64,000 nucleotides of DNA, taken from positions 1 through 64,000 of the forward strand of contig MKZN01000012.1 of assembly GCA_001938995.1 (NCBI GenBank). The letters are read 5' to 3'. Position numbers and translations under genes: made by a program. The stretch is from Bacillus pumilus. GTDB lineage: Bacteria > Bacillota > Bacilli > Bacillales > Bacillaceae. Positions 51,332 through 59,856 of this stretch are shown here, piece by piece. A model generated the notes under the pieces. The model searched no databases, was not told the DNA's origin, and saw only the letters and a list, made by a program, of their open reading frames with translations. Each line of letters begins with the position of its first letter. The stretch's first letter is position 1.

Positions 51332-51575
51332 ATGTTTAAGATATGGTGGCTGTCGTATAATGGATTTATGATCATCCCTTTTATTTCTTTGTGCTTGATT
51401 TTCAGGCAACTTGACTACATTTACAAAAGTCATCTTCTTTTTTTTCATAGCGTGGTATTTATATAATGCTTTTGACTTTTACATAAGTGAAAGAAAGAAG
51501 ACCGCTCATTGTATGAGAAAAAATAGTCAAAACCAAACAGTCATCTCCTCTGATTCACTTGATGCGAGGAGATGA
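51332..51575 (+). pseudogene. Possible frameshifted small membrane-protein gene
   Basis: After AAGGGG, an ATG at 51332 opens a hydrophobic frame (MFKIWWLSYNGFMIIPFISL) of 44 residues. Near 51403-51412 a second hydrophobic segment continues in the next frame (TKVIFFFFIAWYLYNAFDFYI) and then a charged tail to a stop at 51573-51575. Together they would make a two-helix protein of about 80 residues with one frameshift. An intact 15-bp terminator follows, and yeeI upstream has its own, so a separate plus-strand transcript is likely. It may be a decayed gene or two tiny peptides. Confidence 0.35.
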
Positions 51576-51580
51576 CTGTT
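51536..51580. terminator. Terminator between the small plus-strand unit and yfkD
   Basis: A perfect 15-bp stem (51536-51550 with 51566-51580) followed on the plus strand by a T run; on the minus strand the T run is weaker, so it may serve both genes. Confidence 0.85.
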
Positions 51581-51582
51581 TT

Positions 51583-52365
51583 TTAATTCATTCCTTGAAA
51601 CCCAAACGTCAGGTGATCCTGAACAGGAATCCATGCACCGATTCCTTGTGAGGTCACGTTTTTCACAACGAGTTTGCGTTTATTCCCTTTTAGCACAAGG
51701 TACACTTCGCCATATGTGACTTTCCCTTTTTCGTTAATGGCAGGAGCGTAGGCATGCAAGGATGCTGTTTTTTTCGGAGACACATGGTACGACTGATCTC
51801 GTTTTGTTCCTGCACCAATTACGGTGTCAAAGGCAAGCGGTAGCTTTGTTTTTTGAATGGATTTTTGCATCATCAATGTTTTTACATCTTCTGGGTTTGG
51901 TACTTTTGCTGTGAGTCCGCCACTTACTTTTATTTGCTGCTTTTGCACATATTTGCCGACGGCTGTTTTCTTACCACCTCTGTTATCAATATGATTGGTA
52001 TTCACCTTTTTGTATTCCCAGTTAGCGACCGTTTCGTTTGAATCGTAGCTAAGCGCCCATCTTCCAAGAAAAATGGTCGCACGGTAGCCAACGGCCAGCG
52101 GCGTACCAGAGATACTTGATTCATTCAGCATTTTAATCAAATGGGTGTTTTCAATAGGTACGTTGGTGGTTTTAAATAATTCGGCAGTCAGCTCGCTCGG
52201 CTGGAGAAGCGGCTGATCTTGTGACGCGTTCGGATACGTATTCTCCTTTGAGATATTGGCGACAGAAGATGGCACCTTAAACGGTTTTGCCGCCTCTGCT
52301 GGTAAGCTGTATAGAAAACTAAAGGATAAGAGAACAACCATCATGATGCGAGGCATCTTTTTCAT
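51583..52365 (-). CDS. yfkD: YfkD, exported protein
   Basis: A 260-residue protein with signal peptide (about residues 1-25, ending in AEA) and a beta-rich mature part; typical of the YfkD family, found in spore-forming Bacillus. No catalytic motif is evident. The frame begins six codons earlier, but ATG at 52365 follows AAAGAGTGATGAT and gives the best signal peptide. It is placed behind chaA (yfkE), as in B. subtilis, with 67 bases between, so read-through is possible. Function is unknown. Confidence 0.85.
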   Translation of the reverse strand: MKKMPRIMMVVLLSFSFLYSLPAEAAKPFKVPSSVANISKENTYPNASQDQPLLQPSELTAELFKTTNVPIENTHLIKMLNESSISGTPLAVGYRATIFLGRWALSYDSNETVANWEYKKVNTNHIDNRGGKKTAVGKYVQKQQIKVSGGLTAKVPNPEDVKTLMMQKSIQKTKLPLAFDTVIGAGTKRDQSYHVSPKKTASLHAYAPAINEKGKVTYGEVYLVLKGNKRKLVVKNVTSQGIGAWIPVQDHLTFGFQGMN

Positions 52366-52432
52366 ATCATCACTCTTTCTCATTCATTTTTCCATAGTAT
52401 TTTCCGCAATGACGTCCCTTATCCTCAAAAGA

Positions 52433-53497
52433 TTATAAAAGGAAGAATCCAATCGCCATAATGAAGTAGGCAGCAAGTAATGTCGCACCTTCAAACCAGT
52501 TCGTATCACCATCATTCGATAAAATGATCGTCAGCAATACTGAGGAAGCCATGGCAATCAGTTCTGGCAATGAGAAGACGAGCGGCATCTGTGTGTCGAA
52601 AAAAAGTGAGCTGATCACAAGAATCGGGGCTACCATCATGGCCACTTGAAGGGTGGAGCCAAAGGCGATCTCAACGGCTACATCCATCTTGTTTTTATAC
52701 GCCATGATGACAGCAGAGGCATGTTCTGCCGCATTTCCTACAATGGCGACAATGATGACCCCAATAAATAGCTCACTCCAGCCAAACTGTTTTCCCACCG
52801 TGTCAAATGTATGAACGAGCCGCTCGGAAATATACGCAACCGCAATGGTCGCAAGCAGCAAAATGAAGGTTGCAAACATACCGGACCATTCTGGTGTTTC
52901 TTCATCCTCTAATTTCTCGCTCATATTCTCCTGATTCACAACATAGACTCCACGATGACTGACTAATTTAAAATAAAGCGCTGCGACATAGAGCAAAATC
53001 ATCACAATGCTAATCCCAACACTTAATACAAATTGTCTATCCTCTGCCATCCCTATCGAAAAAACCTCTGGAATGACAAACGCCACAATGATGGCAAACA
53101 TGAGCAAACCAGAATTATGCCTAGCATCATGGACATTAAATTCCTGTCGCTTGAATTTTAACCCGCCAATGAAAAAAGACAGACCGGCTACTAATAGTAA
53201 ATTCCCGATGACCGACCCGGTTAACGAAGCAAGGACGATGGCAGTAAGTCCTTGTTTTAATGCAAAGAACGAAATGATGAATTCCACAGCATTTCCAAAT
53301 GTGGCGTTTAAAAGCCCACCGATTCTTGGGCCCGCAATAATGGAGAGGCTTTCTGTCGCTCTTCCCATAAAACTAGCTAGACCAATAATGGCGATACAGT
53401 AAATCACAAACATGACAACCTGCGGGAAGTGGAGTATGCTTCCGATCACAGAAAGAGGGACACCTATCGCGACAATCACAAGAAACAAACGGTTCAT
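52433..53497 (-). CDS. chaA: ChaA (YfkE), calcium/proton antiporter
   Basis: A 354-residue CaCA-family antiporter with about 11 helices. The two alpha-repeat motifs are GNAVEFIISFFALKQG in the first half and GNAAEHASAVIMAYKNK in the second, each with the Glu that binds calcium. An acidic loop (MSEKLEDEETPEW) joins the halves. It exports calcium using the proton gradient; the B. subtilis protein YfkE has a solved structure. ATG at 53497 follows AGGAGAATGGCTGT. Confidence 0.93.
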   Translation of the reverse strand: MNRLFLVIVAIGVPLSVIGSILHFPQVVMFVIYCIAIIGLASFMGRATESLSIIAGPRIGGLLNATFGNAVEFIISFFALKQGLTAIVLASLTGSVIGNLLLVAGLSFFIGGLKFKRQEFNVHDARHNSGLLMFAIIVAFVIPEVFSIGMAEDRQFVLSVGISIVMILLYVAALYFKLVSHRGVYVVNQENMSEKLEDEETPEWSGMFATFILLLATIAVAYISERLVHTFDTVGKQFGWSELFIGVIIVAIVGNAAEHASAVIMAYKNKMDVAVEIAFGSTLQVAMMVAPILVISSLFFDTQMPLVFSLPELIAMASSVLLTIILSNDGDTNWFEGATLLAAYFIMAIGFFLL

Positions 53498-53562
53498 ACA
53501 GCCATTCTCCTTTATATCCTATCTGACTGTTATTCTGTCGTGAGTGTCGCGATCATATACAT

Positions 53563-53940
53563 TTAGATTCGTTCATGTGAAAAGATCATCTTGATGCTCC
53601 CTATGACGGATTGCATCATGGAACAATTTCTCATCGCAAGTTTGATGACTTTTTCTAACTGTTCATCTGAAACTTCAATTCCTTTGAAGGTGAAGTCGAA
53701 ATGAATACACGTGATTTTGTTCAATGCTCCTTCTCTTGTCACGCGAGGTAAGATCGCCAATTCTTGATAGGTGATTTGTTTTTTTCGACATACTTGAATG
53801 AGCACCTCTCCTAAACAACCTGTAATGGCTGATACGAACAATTCATATGGTTTATACCCCGCTTGTTCTTCTCTTGAGATATGTAGTGGTCCATAACCTG
53901 CATTCGCCTCCCACCGGTCATGATCGTATGTTAGCTTCAT
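53563..53940 (-). CDS. OsmC/Ohr-family protein
   Basis: A 125-residue OsmC-fold protein. The two conserved Cys lie in AITGCLGEVLI (about 38-48) and MRNCSMMQSV (about 103-112), with an early Glu/Arg-rich stretch. OsmC and Ohr proteins reduce organic hydroperoxides; the subgroup cannot be fixed, and YhfA-like members with other roles also exist. ATG at 53940 follows GGTGGAAAAGGA. It is divergent from yfkF and not in the B. subtilis yfk order as I remember it. Confidence 0.82.
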   Translation of the reverse strand: MKLTYDHDRWEANAGYGPLHISREEQAGYKPYELFVSAITGCLGEVLIQVCRKKQITYQELAILPRVTREGALNKITCIHFDFTFKGIEVSDEQLEKVIKLAMRNCSMMQSVIGSIKMIFSHERI

Positions 53941-54015
53941 TCCTTTTCCACCTTTCTATTGAAACCCGTTTTGTTCCATTGTACGATGAAAGCATGAACT
54001 TGTAAGGAGATTCTT

Positions 54016-55179
54016 ATGTCGAGAATTCATTTTTTGATGTTAATTTTACTTGTATCCGTCTCTGGCTTCTCACAAGGGGCACTACTCCCTGTTATTTCGA
54101 TTATTTTCGAACAAGCGGGCACTTCCCCTACGTTGAATGGTTTACATGCCACCGGCTTATATCTCGGCGTGCTGCTTGCGTCACCTTTTATGGAAGCACC
54201 ACTTCGTCGTTTTGGATTTAAGCCTTTAATTGTCATCGGAGGAGCGGCGGTCTTTTGCAGTTTGTTTAGCTTTGTCTTTTTTGAGTCTTTTGTCGTTTGG
54301 TTTTTCCTACGGCTCTTGATTGGCATTGGGGATCATATGCTGCATTTTTCGACCCAGACGTGGGTGACTTATGCGTCATCTCCTCAAAACCGCGGACGGA
54401 ATATTTCACTTTATGGTTTGTCCTTTGGACTCGGTTTTGCAGCTGGTCCATTTTTAACACCATTGATTGAAATCAATCCATCATTGCCTTTTATTGTGTC
54501 AGGTGCTGTTAGTTTATGTATTTGGCTGCTTGTCTTTGCTTTGAAAAATACATATCCAGATACAGATGAAGTACAGACAACAGAGCATACAAATAGTTTA
54601 AAACGCTTTAAGAAAGCCTTTCAGTTTGGCTGGGTGGCGTTTATGATGCCCTTTTGCTATGGCTTTTTAGAAACGACACTCAATAGTAACTTCCCTGTGT
54701 ATGCACTGAGAAGCGGAGTGAGTGTAGATGCTGTTGCATTTATTTTACCTGCGTTTGCGATTGGAAGTATTGTGTTTCAGCTTCCCCTCGGGATGCTCAG
54801 CGACCGGTATGGCAGGCGTCGCCTCATCTTATGTGTTACACTCGCCGGGGCATTCTTTTTTCTTTTGGCAGGTATCTTCATCCACTCTGTTTTAGCTGTT
54901 GCGGTCTGTTTTTTTATAGCTGGAATGGCTGTTGGCTCTACGTTTTCACTTGGCATCAGTTACATGACAGACCTCTTGCCAAAACAGCTTCTTCCTGCCG
55001 GGAACTTAATGTGCGGAATGGCATTTAGTGCAGGCAGTATTCTTGGACCGGTTCTAGGTGGATTCTTTGTTCAAACGTTTGAGGGTGTAAACTTACTCTA
55101 CCTCGTCAGTATGGTCGTCTTCTTCGTGTTTTGTTGTGTTCGTTTCGGGAGAACGTCGGCTGTGCTAGAAAGTCAATAA
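54016..55179 (+). CDS. yfkF: YfkF, major facilitator superfamily transporter
   Basis: A 387-residue MFS protein with 12 predicted helices. The loop 2-3 motif is weak (PLRRFGFKPLIVIGG), and the loop 8-9 motif is GMLSDRYGRRRLILC. It is likely a drug or metabolite exporter in the proton-motive-force class; the substrate is unknown. ATG at 54016 follows GTAAGGAGATTCTT. Position between chaA and yfkH fits YfkF. Confidence 0.86.
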   Translation: MSRIHFLMLILLVSVSGFSQGALLPVISIIFEQAGTSPTLNGLHATGLYLGVLLASPFMEAPLRRFGFKPLIVIGGAAVFCSLFSFVFFESFVVWFFLRLLIGIGDHMLHFSTQTWVTYASSPQNRGRNISLYGLSFGLGFAAGPFLTPLIEINPSLPFIVSGAVSLCIWLLVFALKNTYPDTDEVQTTEHTNSLKRFKKAFQFGWVAFMMPFCYGFLETTLNSNFPVYALRSGVSVDAVAFILPAFAIGSIVFQLPLGMLSDRYGRRRLILCVTLAGAFFFLLAGIFIHSVLAVAVCFFIAGMAVGSTFSLGISYMTDLLPKQLLPAGNLMCGMAFSAGSILGPVLGGFFVQTFEGVNLLYLVSMVVFFVFCCVRFGRTSAVLESQ

Positions 55180-55284
55180 TTAGAGAAAGATTCATGTTGC
55201 CTATGCTGATGCGCCTGATGCGCCTCTCTTGAGCTTCCGTGGGTTCATCTAACAGATGATTTATCCTCCAGTGTTAACCATTAA

Positions 55285-55316
55285 AAAACCTCCCCTGTAT
55301 GTGCAGGGGAGGTTTT
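55285..55316. terminator. Terminator between yfkF and the small minus-strand genes
   Basis: A perfect 13-bp stem AAAACCTCCCCTG/CAGGGGAGGTTTT; A and T tracts allow use in both directions. Confidence 0.88.
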
Positions 55317-55322
55317 GTTCAT

Positions 55323-55430
55323 CTAGTGATAGCCATTCTGACCGTTAGCACTTCCGCTAGTTTTTTGCTTTGGCTGATGGCCTTTGTTTTGTTTTGTGTT
55401 GCTTCCGCCTTTTTTTGATTGTTTAGACAT
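55323..55430 (-). CDS. 35-residue hydrophilic peptide (candidate gene)
   Basis: An open frame from ATG at 55430 encodes 35 residues consisting mostly of Lys, Gln, Ser, Asn and Gly, beginning MSKQSKKGGSNTKQ. It has GGGGG ten bases upstream and ends seven bases before a strong terminator. Composition resembles minor spore proteins of Bacillus, but no known SASP motif is seen. It is downstream of yfkH on the same strand, separated by 65 bases. Confidence 0.55.
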   Translation of the reverse strand: MSKQSKKGGSNTKQNKGHQPKQKTSGSANGQNGYH

Positions 55431-55495
55431 GTGATTGATTCCCCCATCCATTTATTTGAACAAGTTTTGTTCTCCTTTAGGATGCCCTGTTTTCG

Positions 55496-56314
55496 TCATA
55501 GTTTGCCTGGTACGATTTTACGTTTATGTAAAAGCGCATTGAGCTCACCGCCGAGAATAATCATGATGCCGGTGAGATAAAACCAGATCATTAAAATAAT
55601 GATCCCCCCGATGCTTCCGTACATGGCACTATAGTTAGCAAATTCGCCAACGTAAAATGAGAACAGCATACTCACAAGAATCCATCCAACAGAAGCGAAA
55701 ATGGCACCAGGTAGCACAAATTTCAACTTAAGTCGTACGTTTGGTGCAAAGTAGTATAGTGATGTAAACACAAACAGTAAAATCAGCGGACTGATGATCC
55801 ATCTGAGTGCTGCCCAAATCGTCAGAAAGGCATCTGATTGACCAACTAATTTGGCGACAAATAAGCCTAGCTCTTTTCCAAAGACAGGTAGCATCAAGGC
55901 GAAAATAATGGTCAGGACCATGGCTATGGTTAAAATCATGGATGTTAAACGTACGAGAATGAAGGAACGATTTTCCTCTACTTCATAAGCATGGTTAAAT
56001 GCTCTTACGACTGCATTAATACCGTTGGACGCAGACCAAAGAGCGGCAATAATCCCAAATGACAATAATCCGCCATTGCGATTATTTAGTGTCTCCTCCG
56101 CAATGGATTCAATCATTGAAAGAGCCCCCTCCGGCGCATAGCCAGATATGACATTGAGCACATCTTTAGAAGTGAGTGGCAAATAACCAACCAGTGTCAA
56201 AACGAAGATGAGAAACGGAAATAATGAAAGCAAAAAGAAATAAGCAAGCTCGGCAGATTTTGCCGATCCTTCATGAAGTAAAAAGCGACTAATCAACGCT
56301 TTCAAAAAACTCAT
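55496..56314 (-). CDS. yfkH: YfkH, YihY/BrkB-family membrane protein
   Basis: A 272-residue membrane protein with about six helices, containing AELAYFFLLSLFPFLIF near residue 22 and LIMIWFYLTGIMIILGGELNAL near 242-263, the YihY signature. Once misnamed ribonuclease BN, the family has no firm function. It is the last of the yfkJ-yfkI-yfkH group, in B. subtilis a sigma-B-controlled operon (from memory). ATG at 56314 follows GGAGCTGAGGCGT. Confidence 0.89.
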   Translation of the reverse strand: MSFLKALISRFLLHEGSAKSAELAYFFLLSLFPFLIFVLTLVGYLPLTSKDVLNVISGYAPEGALSMIESIAEETLNNRNGGLLSFGIIAALWSASNGINAVVRAFNHAYEVEENRSFILVRLTSMILTIAMVLTIIFALMLPVFGKELGLFVAKLVGQSDAFLTIWAALRWIISPLILLFVFTSLYYFAPNVRLKLKFVLPGAIFASVGWILVSMLFSFYVGEFANYSAMYGSIGGIIILMIWFYLTGIMIILGGELNALLHKRKIVPGKL

Positions 56315-56341
56315 ACGCCTCAGCTCCAGTGATCAATCTGT

Positions 56342-56665
56342 CTATTTAGATCGAAAGTGATCCTTTGTTTCTTCAATAATTTCTAACACTTTTGGTGTTG
56401 TTTCCTTTAACTGATTCATTTGTTCATTTAAAAATGACAAATCATCTGAGACTGTTCGCAACAGCTGCTTCGTTTCTTCCATTTTTTCTTTCATGCAAGC
56501 AGACACCTTGCCTGGCTCATGGCAGTATTCCTCCAACTTATGCTGACAGTCATCCCATCTGTCCTTGAATGCCATTCTTGTCGGTCGATGAAATAATGTC
56601 AGTAGTAAGCCGCAAGCTGCTCCAATCATAGCTCCTCGAAGCGCAATTTGATTTTTCTCTTCCAT
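56342..56665 (-). CDS. yfkI: YfkI, YtxH-like small protein
   Basis: A 107-residue protein with one short N-terminal hydrophobic segment (about 8-24, ALRGAMIGAACGLLLTLF) and a long charged helical region, like the YtxH family of stress-related proteins. Two Cys (EYCHEPGKVSACM) lie in the middle. Function is unknown. ATG at 56665 has AAAGGAG ten bases upstream. It lies between yfkJ and yfkH with gaps of 20 and 27 bases, which supports an operon. Confidence 0.82.
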   Translation of the reverse strand: MEEKNQIALRGAMIGAACGLLLTLFHRPTRMAFKDRWDDCQHKLEEYCHEPGKVSACMKEKMEETKQLLRTVSDDLSFLNEQMNQLKETTPKVLEIIEETKDHFRSK

Positions 56666-56685
56666 CTCATTTGATCTCCTTTCAG

Positions 56686-57156
56686 TTAAAGGTTTTGCTC
56701 TTTCTTTACATACGTCAAAAACCGGTCAATTCCTGTTTCAATTAAATCATGGACTTCCTCGAAGTTCCCCGTGTAATAAGGATCTGGCACATCATCTCGA
56801 TCGTCGTCTTCTACAAAGTCGAGAAGACGGCCAATAAAGTGATGTTTCCCATAACCGGCTATACTGCGAAGTGCCCCTACATTTTCAGCGTCCATCGCAA
56901 TGATATAATCGTATGTTATGATATCTTCATCCATGATTTGTCTTGCAGTCAGCCCCTCATAGCTGATCCCCTTTTCATCAAGTAACTTCATTGTTCCTTC
57001 ATGCGGTGGACTCCCTTGATGCCAACCGCCAATACCTGCTGAATCAATCACGAAATGCTCAGAGAGCCCTTCATCTTCTACTCTTTTTCTAAACATTGCC
57101 TCTGCCATCGGGGACCTGCAAATATTGCCAAGACACACAAATAATACTTGAATCAT
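56686..57156 (-). CDS. yfkJ: YfkJ, low-molecular-weight protein tyrosine phosphatase
   Basis: A 156-residue LMW phosphatase, the same length as B. subtilis YfkJ. The P-loop CLGNICRS has nucleophile Cys8 and Arg14; the general acid Asp is in DVPDPYYTG near 122-130. It removes phosphate from protein tyrosines and was linked to ethanol stress in B. subtilis. ATG at 57156 follows AGGAGGAG. A sigma-B-like promoter is present upstream, matching its place in the general stress response. Confidence 0.94.
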   Translation of the reverse strand: MIQVLFVCLGNICRSPMAEAMFRKRVEDEGLSEHFVIDSAGIGGWHQGSPPHEGTMKLLDEKGISYEGLTARQIMDEDIITYDYIIAMDAENVGALRSIAGYGKHHFIGRLLDFVEDDDRDDVPDPYYTGNFEEVHDLIETGIDRFLTYVKKEQNL

Positions 57157-57175
57157 TCTTGATTCTCCTCCTATC

Positions 57176-57204
57176 TTTTCCCTTACAACCCTTTTCAAAA
57201 ACCT
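57176..57204 (-). promoter_or_regulatory. Candidate sigma-B promoter of yfkJIH
   Basis: On the minus strand GTTTTT, a 14-bp spacer and GGGAAA resemble the sigma-B consensus GTTTAA-N13/15-GGGWAW, about 20 bp upstream of yfkJ. B. subtilis yfkJIH is, to my memory, a sigma-B operon. Confidence 0.45.
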
Positions 57205-57232
57205 TCTCTATCATATCAAGCCTTTTTTCTTT

Positions 57233-57247
57233 TTGAAAACGTTTCAA
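57233..57247. promoter_or_regulatory. Palindrome, possible cre-like site
   Basis: TTGAAA-ACG-TTTCAA is a perfect palindrome between yfkJ and the AGCS transporter gene. It resembles a CcpA site (TGAAAnCGnTTTCA) but is one base shorter at the centre, so the assignment is weak. Confidence 0.3.
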
Positions 57248-57329
57248 TAAAAACGTCCATGAGCATTGACAAATGACACAAAAACAAGAGAAACTTTAGG
57301 AGAATCACACAAAAAAAGGGGGATATTAG

Positions 57330-58685
57330 ATGGGAATAATTGAACAGTTTGTCACGAGTATGAACAATGTTTTATGGGGACCTCCCCTATTGATTTTAAT
57401 TGTTGGTACTGGAATCTATCTCACCTTCCGCATTCTCTTCATACAAATTAGATTACTTCCTTACTCATTAAAGCTCGCATTTTCTAAACAAGACAAAACA
57501 TCTGAAGGCGATATCTCTCATTTTCAAGCATTAATGACCGCACTTGCTGCAACAGTCGGGACAGGTAATATTGTAGGGGTTGCTTCGGCTGTCATTGCCG
57601 GTGGTCCCGGTGCTGTCTTTTGGATGTGGTTTGCTGCATTTTTCGGAATGGCCACTAAATTTGCCGAAGCGGTGCTTGCCGTCAAATACCGAGTCAAAAA
57701 TGAAAAAGGCGAAATGTCAGGGGGACCTATGTATTATTTGGAGCATGGGTTGAAGCAAAAATGGCTAGGGGTGCTATTTGCTATCTTTGGTGCCTGTGCT
57801 GCCTTTGGGATCGGGAACCTTGTACAGTCTAATTCCATTTCTGGGGTCATGAATTCAACCTTTCAAATTCCGACATGGGTTACAGGCATCATCATTACAG
57901 GCTTTACTGCACTTGTCATTTTAGGCGGAATTAAAACCATTGGTCGAGTGACATCTATTTTTGTCCCTGTCATGGCTTTATTCTACGTCATTTGTGGGCT
58001 GATCATTCTTGTGATGAATGCCGATCTTGTTCCGGGCGCAGTTGGGTTAATTTTCTCTGATGCTTTTACTGGTCAAGCCGTCGCTGGGGGTGCCATCGGA
58101 ACTGTGATTCGCTGGGGTGTGGCACGGGGAGTCTTTTCTAATGAAGCAGGTCTTGGATCTGCTCCCATCGCTGCAGCTGCGGCGAAAACTGATATGCCAG
58201 CCAGACAAGCCCTCGTGTCAATGACACAAGTATTTATTGATACCATCATTGTTTGTTCCATTACTGGTATTACCATTGTGATGGCAGATTTGTATGTAAG
58301 CGAGAAAAGTGATGCGCTCACTTCCTTATCATTTGCTCATTTCCTCGGTCCAATTGGTTCTACTATTGTCGCAATTGGTTTACTTTTATTCGCTTATTCA
58401 ACCATTATTGGTTGGTCATATTATGGAGAGAAATGTTTTACATATCTCGCCAAAGATTCGTATGTGATGTATTACCGCATCGTGTTTGTCATTGCTGTCT
58501 TTTTCGGAGCAGTGTTTAAAAATGACTTTGTTTGGGGTTTAGCGGATATGCTAAATGGACTGATGGCCATTCCCAACTTAATTGGGCTGATCGGTTTATC
58601 AGGCGTTGTGGTATTTGAAACAAAACGAATCCTTGATAAGATCAAACAGGAGAAAAAGGAGAAAAACATCACCGTCTCGTCTTAA
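57330..58685 (+). CDS. Sodium:alanine/glycine (AGCS) family symporter
   Basis: A 451-residue transporter of the alanine/glycine:cation symporter family, with about 11 helices. Signatures are ALAATVGTGNIVGVASAV (near 71-88), GGPGAVFWMWFAAFFGMATKFAE and the GVFSNEAGLGSAPIAAAAA stretch (parts near 265-285). It imports alanine, glycine or glutamine with sodium. B. subtilis has several paralogues (AlsT/GlnT, YflA, YrbD), and I cannot say which one this is. ATG follows AAAGGGGGATATTAG. It is inserted between yfkJ and yfkK. Confidence 0.9.
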   Translation: MGIIEQFVTSMNNVLWGPPLLILIVGTGIYLTFRILFIQIRLLPYSLKLAFSKQDKTSEGDISHFQALMTALAATVGTGNIVGVASAVIAGGPGAVFWMWFAAFFGMATKFAEAVLAVKYRVKNEKGEMSGGPMYYLEHGLKQKWLGVLFAIFGACAAFGIGNLVQSNSISGVMNSTFQIPTWVTGIIITGFTALVILGGIKTIGRVTSIFVPVMALFYVICGLIILVMNADLVPGAVGLIFSDAFTGQAVAGGAIGTVIRWGVARGVFSNEAGLGSAPIAAAAAKTDMPARQALVSMTQVFIDTIIVCSITGITIVMADLYVSEKSDALTSLSFAHFLGPIGSTIVAIGLLLFAYSTIIGWSYYGEKCFTYLAKDSYVMYYRIVFVIAVFFGAVFKNDFVWGLADMLNGLMAIPNLIGLIGLSGVVVFETKRILDKIKQEKKEKNITVSS

Positions 58686-58760
58686 TAGACCTTTTATTCT
58701 TTCACATATCTGTTAAAATAGACATATTATTCGACACATGCAGGAAAGGACGTGCCGCCC

Positions 58761-58976
58761 TTGTCAGAGCCAAAAGCGGCTGAAGTCAATCAGCTAATTG
58801 AAGACATTTCGCAAAAGTTAAACATGCTGAATATTGGCGTCATCAAAGCCGAGGACTTCAGTCCAGACAAGTACGAAGATATCGAATTTCTTCACCAAAT
58901 GGTAATGAAGAAATCTTCATTCAGCCCAAGTGAAATGCAAGCCATCGCAAGTGAGCTTAAAAATTTAAGAAAATAA
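58761..58976 (+). CDS. yfkK: YfkK, DUF1128 protein
   Basis: A 71-residue soluble helical protein, the same length as B. subtilis YfkK. The C-terminal [18 protein letters not shown] is nearly invariant in DUF1128. Function is unknown. GTG at 58752 is too near AAAGGA, whereas TTG at 58761 is ten bases after it and gives the expected MSEPKAAE start. A terminator follows. Confidence 0.85.
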   Translation: MSEPKAAEVNQLIEDISQKLNMLNIGVIKAEDFSPDKYEDIEFLHQMVMKKSSFSPSEMQAIASELKNLRK

Positions 58977-58985
58977 CGTGAGACG

Positions 58986-59016
58986 AACTGCTCGATCATC
59001 ATTGAGCAGTTTTTCT
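58986..59016 (+). terminator. Terminator of yfkK
   Basis: The stem AACTGCTC/GAGCAGTT is followed by a T-rich run. Confidence 0.82.
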
Positions 59017-59036
59017 TGTATCAATGGCGCATCAAA

Positions 59037-59065
59037 AAGCCAGCACCTCCTAAAAGTGCTGGCTT
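59037..59065 (-). terminator. Terminator of yfkM
   Basis: A perfect 10-bp stem AAGCCAGCAC/GTGCTGGCTT, followed by TTTTT on the minus strand. Confidence 0.85.
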
Positions 59066-59083
59066 CTCTTATGGTAGGTTTGT

Positions 59084-59602
59084 TTATTTTGCAAGTAGCT
59101 TTAATGATTCACGATTAAAGGCAGGGATGTCATCTGGCGTACGGCTTGTCACAAGCTGATCTTGACATACAACAACTTCTTCATCTTTGAACTGTGCGCC
59201 TGCATTTTCCATATCAACTCGAATGGATGTGTAACCGGTTGCCCCTCTTCCATCTAACGTCTTTGCTGTAATGAGCAATTGAGGGCCGTGACAGATCGCA
59301 AAGACTGGTTTTTTCTCATCCATAAATGCTTTTGTAAATTGGACATAGCGATCATCTGCACGCAAAATGTCTGGTGAAAATCCGCCCGGAATGAGAAGTG
59401 CATCGAAGTCTTCTGGCTTCACGTGATCAATGGACGCATCCACACTCACTTTTGCCTCTCCTTGTTTTCCTGTGACTGTTTTTCCTTTCTCATTTTCAAT
59501 GACTGTGATGTCATGACCTGCGTCTAAAAAGGCTTTCGCAGGCTCGGTGAATTCAACATCCTCAAAGTAATCTGTTAAGACAACTGCAATTTTCTTACCC
59601 AT
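59084..59602 (-). CDS. yfkM: YfkM, general stress protein of the DJ-1/PfpI family
   Basis: A 172-residue protein of the PfpI/DJ-1 superfamily (general stress protein 18 in B. subtilis, same length). The nucleophile elbow is AICHGPQLL with Cys about 104-105, an early Glu is in DYFEDVEFTEP, and His follows the Cys. Members are reported as cysteine proteases, chaperones or deglycases; the precise activity is unsettled. ATG at 59602 follows GGAGGGTTTCTAC. An excellent sigma-B promoter stands upstream. Confidence 0.93.
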   Translation of the reverse strand: MGKKIAVVLTDYFEDVEFTEPAKAFLDAGHDITVIENEKGKTVTGKQGEAKVSVDASIDHVKPEDFDALLIPGGFSPDILRADDRYVQFTKAFMDEKKPVFAICHGPQLLITAKTLDGRGATGYTSIRVDMENAGAQFKDEEVVVCQDQLVTSRTPDDIPAFNRESLKLLAK

Positions 59603-59643
59603 GTAGAAACCCTCCTGCATGATTATCGTTTACACTACACACT

Positions 59644-59668
59644 ATACCCCGATATGTTGAAATCAAAC
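59644..59668 (-). promoter_or_regulatory. Sigma-B promoter of yfkM
   Basis: On the minus strand GTTTGA (59663-59668) and GGGTAT (59644-59649) with a 13-bp spacer, an almost ideal sigma-B promoter. Confidence 0.8.
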
Positions 59669-59856
59669 GCTCTATTCCGATCTGAGAACCCCTTATGACA
59701 GAAATAAGCATTTAGACTCATTCTTATTCCCTCAACAAGGTAATTTGTATGATTTATGTTATCTTTACAAGAATCTGCAAAAAATAACTACAAAAGTTAA
59801 CGAAACATTCCTACAATAGGTATTGTGGTCAAAAATATTAGAAAGGCGGAGATCAG

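Noticed and set aside
59757..59850. PhoP boxes before yfkN (TTTACA and TTAACG hexamers)
   Set aside because: The hexamers do not form a convincing series with 11-bp spacing, so no Pho site is claimed.
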